Shown here: piece after piece, positions 1-7,900 of the stretch
How positions within the stretch are numbered: the first letter of the stretch is position 1
How the letters are laid out: each line of letters opens with the position of its first letter
Assembly: GCA_015057605.1 (NCBI GenBank)
Contig: SVDX01000020.1
Coordinates: 1 to 46,335, forward strand
Source of the DNA: Lachnospira sp.
Lineage (GTDB): Bacteria; Bacillota; Clostridia; Lachnospirales; Lachnospiraceae
DNA length: 46,335 nt
Direction: 5' to 3'
Notes under the pieces: generated by a model
What the model was told of the DNA's origin: nothing
The model's database searches: none
What the model saw: the letters and a program-made list of their open reading frames with translations, nothing else
Made by a program: the position numbers and the translations under genes

Positions 1-94
1 TAACTATTCCTGCTATAATTGTGTCTATTATGAATACTACAACTAAACCTACTATCACTATAGTTTTTATATTCTTTTCCTTTAATCCCTTCAT
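1..94 (-). CDS. N-terminus of an unknown membrane protein (partial)
   Basis: An ATG at 94 is preceded by a strong ribosome binding site (AAAGGAGGT, about 6 bases away) and opens 31 codons that run off the left window edge. The visible peptide starts MKGLKEKNIKT and then turns into an uninterrupted hydrophobic stretch, so it is a signal anchor or first membrane segment with a positively charged cytoplasmic start. The product cannot be named from this much sequence. It is divergent from the MATE gene. The 220 bases between this start and the promoter at 317 are AT-rich and hold no gene that I can support. Confidence 0.6.
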   Translation of the reverse strand, partial: MKGLKEKNIKTIVIVGLVVVFIIDTIIAGIV

Positions 95-316
95 TTGTAA
101 ACCTCCTTTTTATATTAAAAACAAAAAAACCCCATTCGGAGCCTATAATACAAAATATTACCCCTCCTTTTTATACACTTTTATCATACACCACAAATTG
201 ATACTAACATTTTTACATTATTCTGTCAATATTCTCTCTATTTCGCATTTTCAATCTTTTTATACGACACCAAAAACAACTCACCCTAGTGGTCGTACTA
301 TTAAGGATAGTAATTG

Positions 317-345
317 TTGACTTCATTTAGTTATGTTATTATAAT
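317..345 (+). promoter_or_regulatory. Strong sigma-A-type promoter for the MATE leader RNA
   Basis: TTGACT (317-322) and TATAAT (340-345) are separated by exactly 17 bases, an almost perfect vegetative promoter. Transcription would begin near 352 and run into the structured leader at 361-513 and then the MATE gene. Confidence 0.8.
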
Positions 346-360
346 ACAAATGTAAATAGT

Positions 361-513
361 GACTTTAGGCGGTTGCTAAGCAACTGGGATACTTACCATA
401 AACCTGACAGACTTGTGGTAACTTCCGGCGAATGCACTTATGGTCGCAGACTCGTCAAATACGGGATAATTGTTGTTATTTTGGCATCTGCGATTTTTTG
501 CAGATGCTTTTCT
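361..513 (+). promoter_or_regulatory. Structured leader, candidate guanidine-IV (mepA motif) riboswitch
   Basis: The 200-base untranslated leader of the MATE gene contains a tight hairpin GTTGC-TAA-GCAAC (372-384), a second stem TTACCA/TGGTAA (393-398 with 416-421), a GC-rich linker (424-455), and an intrinsic terminator (484-513). The segment TCGCAGA at 444-450 is perfectly complementary to TCTGCGA at 487-493 in the terminator, so an antiterminator can form. The guanidine-IV class is known to sit upstream of MepA-type MATE pumps in Clostridia and to act by ligand-induced antitermination. The gene context and double-hairpin start fit, but the class assignment is from memory of the family and not from a covariance model. 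Confidence 0.55.
484..513 (+). terminator. Leader (attenuation) terminator before the MATE gene
   Basis: An 8-bp perfect stem GCATCTGC/GCAGATGC (484-491 with 500-507) is followed by a T-rich tract. It lies 40 bases before the MATE start codon, so it must be regulated for the gene to be expressed. Confidence 0.8.
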
Positions 514-553
514 TTTGTCCTTTTTACTAATATTGAGTAAAGGGGGTAACATT

Positions 554-1873
554 ATGTTTTCCAAACTTAAACTGTCGCTTAAAAACATCAATTACAAGCT
601 CTACTTCGCACTCCTTGTTTTGGGACTTACACCTACTATATATACAACGGTGCGAGTCTTTTTCCTTGGCTCACTTCCCGGAGGATATTCTTTCTCAATC
701 GCAGGGCAATTATCTTGGCTAAATCTGCTTTATGAAATCATAAACGAGGCAATTATTCTGCCATTGTTTTATTTCATTGGTAAGGTTGCAACCGATAAAA
801 AAGAATTCACCAACCGAGTAAAAACAGGAATGTTAATGTCATTAGGTGTTTATCTTGTTTTATCAGCTGTTATCGTGTGCTTTACAAAACCGCTTTTGTC
901 ACTAATGGCAACTGACGCAAGTATTATTTATGCTTCGGCTACATACATCCGCATTGAAAGTGTCGCAAACATATTTTTAATACTTACACAATTTACCCTC
1001 GTTGCACTTGTCACCATAAACAAAAGTAAATATCTTTATATTTTAACCTTCTCAAGACTTGTACTAAGCCTCGTTTGTGATACGTTCCTTGTATCATCGT
1101 TGCCCATATCCCTAAACCTTGGTGTAAACGGTATTGGTTACTCTAATAATATTGTAAATATTGTTTTACTTGCCGTATCACTCGCATTACTTTCGAAAGA
1201 GAATATCAACATTTTTGATAGAATAAAACTCGATTTTGCATGGGTAAAAGAGTTTATAAAAATAGGCAGTATTTCAGGGCTCGAATCTCTTGTTCGTAAC
1301 GTCGCATATATGGTTATGATTTCCCGAATGGTTAATGTTGTAGGTGAACAAGGCACCTATTGGGTTGCAAATAATTTTATTTGGGGTTGGCTGCTTTTGC
1401 CTATTCTCCAACTCGGCGAACTCATAAAGCAGGAAACCTCCACGGATAAAGATAATATACGTAAAAACAGTCTTGGATATTTTGGAATTACAACAATAAT
1501 TTTGACACTTTGGTTTATGAGTATTCCACTTTGGAAACCTTTTATGACAAATGTCTTACTATTTACCGATGTGTATAAATTATTTGAACTTGTGCTTGTT
1601 CTTGTCGGTTTTTATGCGCTCTACGCTTTTCAAAATGTATTTGATTCAATATTCTACGGACTCGGTAAAACTAACTATATGCTTTTTGAGTCAGTAGTAA
1701 CTAATACAGCTTATTATGGGATTGCATTTATTCTATATTTAACGGGTGTATGGTCACCATCGCTTATAGGAATCGCCTTACTGTTTGGTATTGGTAATGC
1801 CTTTGATAGTGTTGTCTCTCTCTGTGCATTTGTATATCTACTCAAAAAAGAAAAAATAAACATTTTAAAGTAG
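554..1873 (+). CDS. MATE family efflux transporter
   Basis: A 439-residue polytopic inner-membrane protein with about 12 hydrophobic segments, the usual size and pattern of MATE (multidrug and toxin extrusion) cation-coupled exporters. The paired repeats around YASATYIRIESVANIF resemble the family's conserved helix. The start at 554 is chosen because AAAGGGGGT lies 7 bases upstream; an earlier in-frame ATG at 470 lies inside the leader and would translate the terminator hairpin. It stands alone as a single-gene transcript with its own promoter and attenuated leader. If the leader is a guanidine sensor the pump may export guanidinium or a related cation, but substrate is not visible in the sequence. 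Confidence 0.8.
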   Translation: MFSKLKLSLKNINYKLYFALLVLGLTPTIYTTVRVFFLGSLPGGYSFSIAGQLSWLNLLYEIINEAIILPLFYFIGKVATDKKEFTNRVKTGMLMSLGVYLVLSAVIVCFTKPLLSLMATDASIIYASATYIRIESVANIFLILTQFTLVALVTINKSKYLYILTFSRLVLSLVCDTFLVSSLPISLNLGVNGIGYSNNIVNIVLLAVSLALLSKENINIFDRIKLDFAWVKEFIKIGSISGLESLVRNVAYMVMISRMVNVVGEQGTYWVANNFIWGWLLLPILQLGELIKQETSTDKDNIRKNSLGYFGITTIILTLWFMSIPLWKPFMTNVLLFTDVYKLFELVLVLVGFYALYAFQNVFDSIFYGLGKTNYMLFESVVTNTAYYGIAFILYLTGVWSPSLIGIALLFGIGNAFDSVVSLCAFVYLLKKEKINILK

Positions 1874-1959
1874 TATAAGATTTAAAGGGTTTTAGGTTCT
1901 CCTAACAAGTGACATTTGGGTGTCCGAATGTCCTGCTTGCTACGGTATGAGACAAAATT

Positions 1960-1993
1960 AAAAGGAAGCACGAAATTTTCGTGTTTCCTTTTT
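1960..1993. terminator. Bidirectional terminator between convergent MATE and cohesin genes
   Basis: The stem GGAAGCACGAAA/TTTCGTGTTTCC is flanked by A and T runs, so it can stop transcription from both sides. It separates the plus-strand MATE gene from the minus-strand protease/cohesin operon. Confidence 0.8.
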
Positions 1994-2039
1994 TACTGTC
2001 CTTTAGGGTGCAACCCTTAAGGCGAGCCGTTTCCTTTAA

Positions 2040-3335
2040 CTATTTTTTACTTTTTATGTATATTACATATAAAACGCCTAATCCTATCATCGTAGTTGCT
2101 ACTACCAAAAGAATCTTCAACCATATAGGAACTCCATTTGTGGTTTTAGCACTTGACCCTACCTCTTTTAAAGTATCTTCATCTGTGGCTTTTTCGTTAG
2201 ATTCCTGTGTAATGCTTTCACCTTCATCTGGTTTTCCCGTATCCTGAGGTGGCGACGTAGGATTCTCTGGTTCTCCTACACTTGGCTCTCCGCCTGTATA
2301 TTTAGGCATAACGACAACTATTACATTATATTCCTTGGTTGTTCCATTTTCTGCTGTACATACAAGCTTTGTCTTATTATTACCTTCAGCTAAGCTTTCA
2401 ATTATGGCAGATTTTACTCCTGCTGCCTTATTGTCCTTAGCAGTACCTCGCATTTCAAAGCGCATCCCTTTTTGTTCAAAAGGAAGATATACTACATAAT
2501 CTGTAATTGTTGCATCAAATTTAGGCGAAAGTATTCCGGCACTTACGGTAACATTTGCAACATCTGCATTTCCACTTGCAACATAGTTTGGATCTTGTTT
2601 TCTTGTGACATTTATTTTATATACCTTTACACTTCCATTTTCCGCAGTAACGGTAACTGTAACCGTATTTGCGCCTACAGCGAGTCTATTACCTGACACT
2701 GTAACTGTTGCATTTGCATCCGATTTAGTTGCTTTAACATTTAATGTAGACACGCTATAATCCACTTCGCCTATGCTATACGTAGTTGTATTTGGTGCAA
2801 ATGTAGGTGAAAGCGTACAACCATCAACGCTTAATGCCGACAATGTGTTGTCCTGCGATAATGGCTTTGCAACTGTCACAGAATAAGTTACTGTTCCAAG
2901 ACTGTTTTGTACGCTGCCTGTTGTTGATGTAATATTCTTAATTGATACAGACAAATTCGTTCCGGCAGTCACATTTGCATTTACCTTAAATACAGCCTGA
3001 AATACATTTGTATTGGTTCCTAAAGGATTAGTCATATTGTTATCGTATGCAATTAATGTATTGTCATTACGCTCTACTTCCCAACCCTCTCTTAGCGATG
3101 AAATGCTGTTTAGAGTAAGCTTTGTGGAATCATAATCCAATGTACCTTCTAATGCATATTTACCATTATCTGAAACTGTAAAGGTAAGTGTTATGGTATC
3201 CCCTGCCCTTACCGTCGTTGGCCCTGTAAACTTTGCACTAGCAGCATATACTGTTTCATACATGATTGCAGATATGCCACACACCATCACTACCGCAATA
3301 AGTAGTGTTACTATTTTATTAATAATATTTTTCAT
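2040..3335 (-). CDS. Membrane-anchored cohesin-like protein with two cadherin-like beta-sandwich domains
   Basis: A 431-residue exported protein. Residues 1-32 form a signal peptide. Residues 33-155 look like a cohesin-type beta sandwich (AGDTITLTFTV, then LDYDSTKLTL and a later FQAVFKVNANVTAG), the fold that binds dockerins. Two cadherin-like beta-sandwich (PF12733-type) repeats follow at about 160-243 and 255-342, each ending in the typical AENG(S/T)(V/T)K-Y motif. A Pro/Ser/Glu-rich linker (343-400) leads to a C-terminal membrane helix (about 403-425) and a basic tail, so the domains face outward. It starts 15 bp after the dockerin protease gene and has a GGAGGGTG ribosome binding site, so the two are almost certainly cotranscribed. 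I infer that it docks that protease on the cell surface; the cohesin call is by eye. Confidence 0.7.
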   Translation of the reverse strand: MKNIINKIVTLLIAVVMVCGISAIMYETVYAASAKFTGPTTVRAGDTITLTFTVSDNGKYALEGTLDYDSTKLTLNSISSLREGWEVERNDNTLIAYDNNMTNPLGTNTNVFQAVFKVNANVTAGTNLSVSIKNITSTTGSVQNSLGTVTYSVTVAKPLSQDNTLSALSVDGCTLSPTFAPNTTTYSIGEVDYSVSTLNVKATKSDANATVTVSGNRLAVGANTVTVTVTAENGSVKVYKINVTRKQDPNYVASGNADVANVTVSAGILSPKFDATITDYVVYLPFEQKGMRFEMRGTAKDNKAAGVKSAIIESLAEGNNKTKLVCTAENGTTKEYNVIVVVMPKYTGGEPSVGEPENPTSPPQDTGKPDEGESITQESNEKATDEDTLKEVGSSAKTTNGVPIWLKILLVVATTMIGLGVLYVIYIKSKK

Positions 3336-3350
3336 TTGGCACCCTCCATT

Positions 3351-6300
3351 CTAGTTTATGGCAACGCCTTGTATTGAAGTTTTCTTTAGGATATGTGCTT
3401 TAATAGCCATAAAGTCAGTAATATTTATCTTACCGTCTCCGTTAGTATCACCTGCTAAGCTTGCATTTCCTGTTAGTAAAGTCTTCTTAAGTACATGTGC
3501 CTTTGTTGCCATCATATCAGTAATATTGATTGCTCCGTCTCCATTAGTATCGCCGGTAACAATAATTGTATATGACTTTATAATCTCATCTTCATCCATA
3601 AGTCTTATAGTCATGCCTGTTGCAAGTACAGCATTTTCAGCCTGCAAAATGCCTGATTTGCTATATACCTTAACGTACTCTTCTTGTTCTATTCCATTAA
3701 GTAAATCTGACACAGTAGTCCCAACCGTAACCTTGCTTACTATCAATTCATCCTGACTTATGCTAAATTTAGTAGATGTAACATTTTCCGGTACAGAAGG
3801 TTTATCTTCGATTATATTAAATGTCTTAACGACATTTCCTATATAATTACCATCACCATATATCGTAACAGTTGCCTCGCCGACCTCGTCATTATCAGTA
3901 TATTCAATGTAATAATCAACATCTGCTACTAATTCTTTATCACCATCATATACTTCTATCAAAGGAATAACCTCGCTACCCTTATATATCTGGTCATCTA
4001 TATCAGCTACGGTAGCTGACGATATGCTCTTTGGTGCAATAACAAATATATGCTCAATTGTATCAATATAGTCGCCAATACCTTCAATGGTCACTGTAGC
4101 ATTGCCGGCATTGATATTATCACTATATGAAAGAGTATAATCAATGTCTTCTAAAAGAATATAATCACCATCTGTTATAACAACGTCTGCTTCAATCGGA
4201 CTTCCGTCATATGTATATGTGCCTTCTATATCTACCTCGCAATCATTAAGCGATACCTTTGGCTTTTCAATAATGCAGTCCAATGTATTACTGTCATCTG
4301 ATTCTTCAATATCCTGACCTTCATAGTAGGTTCTCACTATATAGTAATAATTGGTATCATAGAAAATGCCCATATCTGTATAACTTGTCTCATTTACTGT
4401 AGCAATTAGCTCATAATCTATACCATCTACCGAGCGATATACATTGTAGCCTGTAACATTATCGACCTCATCCCAGCTTATAGTCACATCTGTTCCTGCA
4501 AATGTAATCTCAGTCAATGTTGTAGGTAGTAACTGCAATCTATCACTTACTATTTCTGAATCAAGTGCATTTTCTCCATCATATACTCTTACCTTGTAAT
4601 AATATGTCTTATTTCTAAGTGGTACTGCATCTGTAAATGTAGTTGCAGCGCCTTTATAAATCAGCTGATATTCACCGTCTTCACTTTCAGCTCTTAAAAG
4701 TTCAAATTCCTGCCCTTCTATACCTGCTGCCCATTCAATTGTAAAGCTTTCAATAGCGTTTTTAACTATATTTGTAATAGTTGTAGCTTCTATAGGTTCT
4801 GGCGTTGGTTCTGGTTTCCCTATACAAACTTTAACTATGTTAGAAGTACTTGTCTTAGTACCATTATACTCACCGCTAACAAGGCAGTAATAATATCTTG
4901 TGCCGTTTGTAGACGTATCTGGTGTGTATTCCTTAGAAATAGCACCCTCAATAGCTGTACCAATTGAATCATTTTCAGTAGCCTCGTACCATTGATACTT
5001 ATATGCAAAATTTTCAAGTTCATCCTTCATATTGGCTGTAAGTGTAACATTTGCATTTATTTCAGCTTCTACATCAGCTATGTCAAGCACACTAAATTCT
5101 TGCATAGCACCGCCTATTTTTATAAGCGGATTATGTCGCATTGTAAATTCAGTATGCATAGCATTTTTTGCATAAACCGTTACATAATAATTAAGCGTTG
5201 GATCTATAGTTGTATAAACCTGTCTTTGCAGCGTACTATCCACTCTTGAAGTAACCAATGTCGTACCATCAATGTCGTTATAAATATATGCTATATAAGA
5301 TGTAACAGTCATATTGGTAGCTACATATTCATCCCAGGTAATATATAAGAGGCCATTTGTTCCAACATACCACTTAATATTTTCAACCGGTCCGTAGCTA
5401 ATGTACACACTTGCATCTGGTTTAACACTAAAATGATAAACACCATCTTCTTGCACATATGCTGCTATTAAAAATTTTGCATTTTGTCCACTTACAATAT
5501 CTGTAGTGTCGCATATATACTCTGTTGCATCAGGGCCTAAATCTGCTACTTCCTCTTCAACGATATTTGTACCATCAGATAAGGTATAGCTTCGATAAAT
5601 CTTGTATCCATCCACATCTTCACAAGCCGCCCAGCTAAGTTTTACCTTACCATATTCTATACTTCTTGCACTAAATCCTAATGGTGGATTTACACATTTC
5701 ATACACTCAAGCATATTACTTGCTACGGATTCACTCTTATTTTCTCCGTCCATAATATAAGCTTTAACAACATAAAAATACCAAACATCATAGTCTGTAT
5801 CAGTATCTGTATAAGTATATATATCGCTTTCTACGCTATCAATCAATTCGTATAAAACACCATCTAAAGAGCGATATATATTGTAGCCTTCTGCTTCATC
5901 TACACCATCCCAGGCAATAATAATTCCTGACCTTTTTGTACTAATATCTGTCAATGCTGGTGCATCAAGCGCAAGCACTATACTTTTTGCCTGTGAATCA
6001 AGCTCTGTTTCTCCATCATACACTCTAACCTTATAGTAATATGTTGAATTTAATGTAACATCGCTATCTGTGTATGTTGTAGCTGTTCCTCTATATATTT
6101 CACTATATAATCCATCCACCTGCGTTGCTCTTAGTAGGATATATTCTTGATTTTCAAGACCCTCCTGCCAGCTTATGATTATAGCATCGGTACCATCATT
6201 TTCAAGGCTAATAATATCTGATGCCTGAATTGTGTCTGCATGATCCACTGCTAATGCCTTTATACATAAATTAACATTATACATTATATTATCACCGGCC

Positions 6301-7796
6301 AATTCATATATATCCCAAACATTTTCTCCCGAAAATACATAACTTTCATTGTCGCTTGTCACACTGTTAGCTGTAGCATATCCACCGCCGCCAACATAGG
6401 TCGTTCCCGGAACAGTTGTATAAACCATAGTGTTTTCTGTAAATTCAAGCACTACTGAAAATGTATCCCCTGGCTCCACCGTAATCATCTTAGGAAGCTT
6501 AATCGTATAATAACCATTAAGTGTTAACTCACCAGTCACAGGCTCCTCAAAACATGGCGTACCACTTTTAGGATTGTCTACTTCAGGATTAAGATATATC
6601 TGTATACTGTAATCTCTATTAACATCATCTATACCAAAAGCAACTGCTGTAATATCCTGACTTGCATTGCCTTTGACTGTAAATACATTCGCATACTTAT
6701 TAGTTGCAAAATTGATACAGTGTCCCGGAATTGTACTTCCGTCATGCTGATAGTTATATGTGTATTTAGACTTTGGTGCTATCTCATACGCACACGCATC
6801 CGCATTTTTTATAGTCATATCATCATAAGAAATCCACATATAACCACTTGCGCCATAATATGGTCCCCAACTATTCTTTATAAGCCATGCGCCGTCATTA
6901 GCCGGTGTATGCGTAACGCCTTCGTCATCCGTAATTGTAAAATTTTCCTTTGGTATAGTATCATCCCAACCAACTATCGCAATCGCATGATTAGTGTATG
7001 TTTCTTTATAAGTATAGTGATAATAGCAATAATATTCAGGTGTACTAATATCATATTCCTCATCTGCATTATAGTACGTCGAAACCGCACCATACTCCAT
7101 AATTGCTCGTTTTACATACTCTATATTAGCCATACTGATAAAATGCTGACCTGTTAATATATAATCAAGCTTAGAAGCATCATATGTAAATTCAGTACCT
7201 AAAGGCGTACTATATGGCACGTCCTCTTCCTCAAATAAACCTGCCCACTTGCTTAAGGTTTTAAGCACATACTGGTCGTTACCACCATTCTTAAAACACT
7301 CATACATATTCTCAGTTGTAGTTTTATCCGTAGTTGCTGTACCTGTATTATCTATAAATGCACTATCGTCAAATGTCAAATACGCAAGTGCATATTCCGA
7401 CAAGTCAATATCACTTGCACTTGCAACAAATCCATTCTTTATAGCATATGCCTCCATACATGCAACGGCTGCAAATGACCAACAAGTTCCATACGGACTC
7501 TGATTTTTAACAGAGGTTATATACCCTTTATCAACAGAGCTATAACTGCTATCTAACTTTGTTGCCTTAAGAAGTAGTTTATCCTCATCAGTTTCTGTTA
7601 TATAAGGTGCCTTATAACCAATATCATAATAGCCTCCCACTATACGCTCTTGTGGTACAACATTAGAAGCTTCTACTGGCTGTGTATCTGCATACACAAT
7701 GCTCTTATTCCCCATCTTTATAGGCACACACTGTATCATAAGCGTTGCTATAAGTACTATCGAAACAAGCTTCTTAATCCATCTTTTTTGTCGCAT
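3351..7796 (-). CDS. Exported papain-family (C1A) cysteine protease with fibronectin-like repeats and C-terminal dockerin
   Basis: 1481 residues. A signal peptide (cleavage near 36, VYA-D) is followed by a C1A peptidase domain with Cys105 in QSPYGTCWSF, His270 in NHAIAIVGWDD and Asn308 in LIKNSWG, the full catalytic set. Residues about 340-550 resemble the lectin-like domain found after bacterial C1 peptidases. Then come several fibronectin type III repeats, an Ig-like segment near 960-1050, two more fibronectin repeats, and two related beta modules (IDYTLSYSDN and VDYYIEYTDN). The last 66 residues are a type I dockerin: two copies of GDTNGDG-x-INITD with the helix MATKAHVLKK / MAIKAHILKK. 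I start it at 7796, giving a clean signal peptide; an upstream GTG at 7901 would place 35 odd residues, partly a terminator, before it. It is the first gene of a two-gene operon with the cohesin-like anchor. Confidence 0.88.
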   Translation of the reverse strand: MRQKRWIKKLVSIVLIATLMIQCVPIKMGNKSIVYADTQPVEASNVVPQERIVGGYYDIGYKAPYITETDEDKLLLKATKLDSSYSSVDKGYITSVKNQSPYGTCWSFAAVACMEAYAIKNGFVASASDIDLSEYALAYLTFDDSAFIDNTGTATTDKTTTENMYECFKNGGNDQYVLKTLSKWAGLFEEEDVPYSTPLGTEFTYDASKLDYILTGQHFISMANIEYVKRAIMEYGAVSTYYNADEEYDISTPEYYCYYHYTYKETYTNHAIAIVGWDDTIPKENFTITDDEGVTHTPANDGAWLIKNSWGPYYGASGYMWISYDDMTIKNADACAYEIAPKSKYTYNYQHDGSTIPGHCINFATNKYANVFTVKGNASQDITAVAFGIDDVNRDYSIQIYLNPEVDNPKSGTPCFEEPVTGELTLNGYYTIKLPKMITVEPGDTFSVVLEFTENTMVYTTVPGTTYVGGGGYATANSVTSDNESYVFSGENVWDIYELAGDNIMYNVNLCIKALAVDHADTIQASDIISLENDGTDAIIISWQEGLENQEYILLRATQVDGLYSEIYRGTATTYTDSDVTLNSTYYYKVRVYDGETELDSQAKSIVLALDAPALTDISTKRSGIIIAWDGVDEAEGYNIYRSLDGVLYELIDSVESDIYTYTDTDTDYDVWYFYVVKAYIMDGENKSESVASNMLECMKCVNPPLGFSARSIEYGKVKLSWAACEDVDGYKIYRSYTLSDGTNIVEEEVADLGPDATEYICDTTDIVSGQNAKFLIAAYVQEDGVYHFSVKPDASVYISYGPVENIKWYVGTNGLLYITWDEYVATNMTVTSYIAYIYNDIDGTTLVTSRVDSTLQRQVYTTIDPTLNYYVTVYAKNAMHTEFTMRHNPLIKIGGAMQEFSVLDIADVEAEINANVTLTANMKDELENFAYKYQWYEATENDSIGTAIEGAISKEYTPDTSTNGTRYYYCLVSGEYNGTKTSTSNIVKVCIGKPEPTPEPIEATTITNIVKNAIESFTIEWAAGIEGQEFELLRAESEDGEYQLIYKGAATTFTDAVPLRNKTYYYKVRVYDGENALDSEIVSDRLQLLPTTLTEITFAGTDVTISWDEVDNVTGYNVYRSVDGIDYELIATVNETSYTDMGIFYDTNYYYIVRTYYEGQDIEESDDSNTLDCIIEKPKVSLNDCEVDIEGTYTYDGSPIEADVVITDGDYILLEDIDYTLSYSDNINAGNATVTIEGIGDYIDTIEHIFVIAPKSISSATVADIDDQIYKGSEVIPLIEVYDGDKELVADVDYYIEYTDNDEVGEATVTIYGDGNYIGNVVKTFNIIEDKPSVPENVTSTKFSISQDELIVSKVTVGTTVSDLLNGIEQEEYVKVYSKSGILQAENAVLATGMTIRLMDEDEIIKSYTIIVTGDTNGDGAINITDMMATKAHVLKKTLLTGNASLAGDTNGDGKINITDFMAIKAHILKKTSIQGVAIN

Positions 7797-7832
7797 ACAC
7801 TCACTTCCATTCTTCAAAATGTTATTAGATAT

Positions 7833-7861
7833 ATTATAATACTTTGGAATGAAATAAACAA
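7833..7861 (-). promoter_or_regulatory. Promoter of the dockerin protease operon
   Basis: Reading the minus strand, TTGTTT (7861-7856) and a perfect TATAAT (7838-7833) are 17 bases apart, about 37 bases upstream of the protease start codon. The -35 element is weak, which suggests an activator or moderate expression. Confidence 0.55.
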
Positions 7862-7867
7862 GAAAAA

Positions 7868-7892
7868 CGACCCACCAAGTGAGTCGCTTTTT
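7868..7892 (-). terminator. Terminator after the ABC exporter operon
   Basis: On the minus strand CGACTCAC-TTG-GTGGGTCG (8 pairs, one T-G) is followed by TTTTTC just beyond the ABC transporter stop codon. It separates that operon from the protease promoter. Confidence 0.7.
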
Positions 7893-7900
7893 CATTTTCA

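Noticed and set aside
21-320. 99-codon plus-strand reading frame at the left edge
   Set aside because: Low-complexity, Thr/Phe/Ile-rich sequence with no ribosome binding site; it overlaps the well-supported minus-strand start at 94.
361-513. Other riboswitch classes for the MATE leader (c-di-GMP, TPP, purine, cobalamin, FMN, lysine)
   Set aside because: None of their conserved core sequences is visible.
470-553. Upstream ATG that would extend the MATE protein by 28 residues
   Set aside because: It would translate the leader terminator hairpin and has no ribosome binding site; the ATG at 554 has a strong one.
6720-7157. 145-codon plus-strand frame inside the protease gene
   Set aside because: Antisense shadow of a strongly supported coding region with Ile/Cys-rich composition typical of such shadows.
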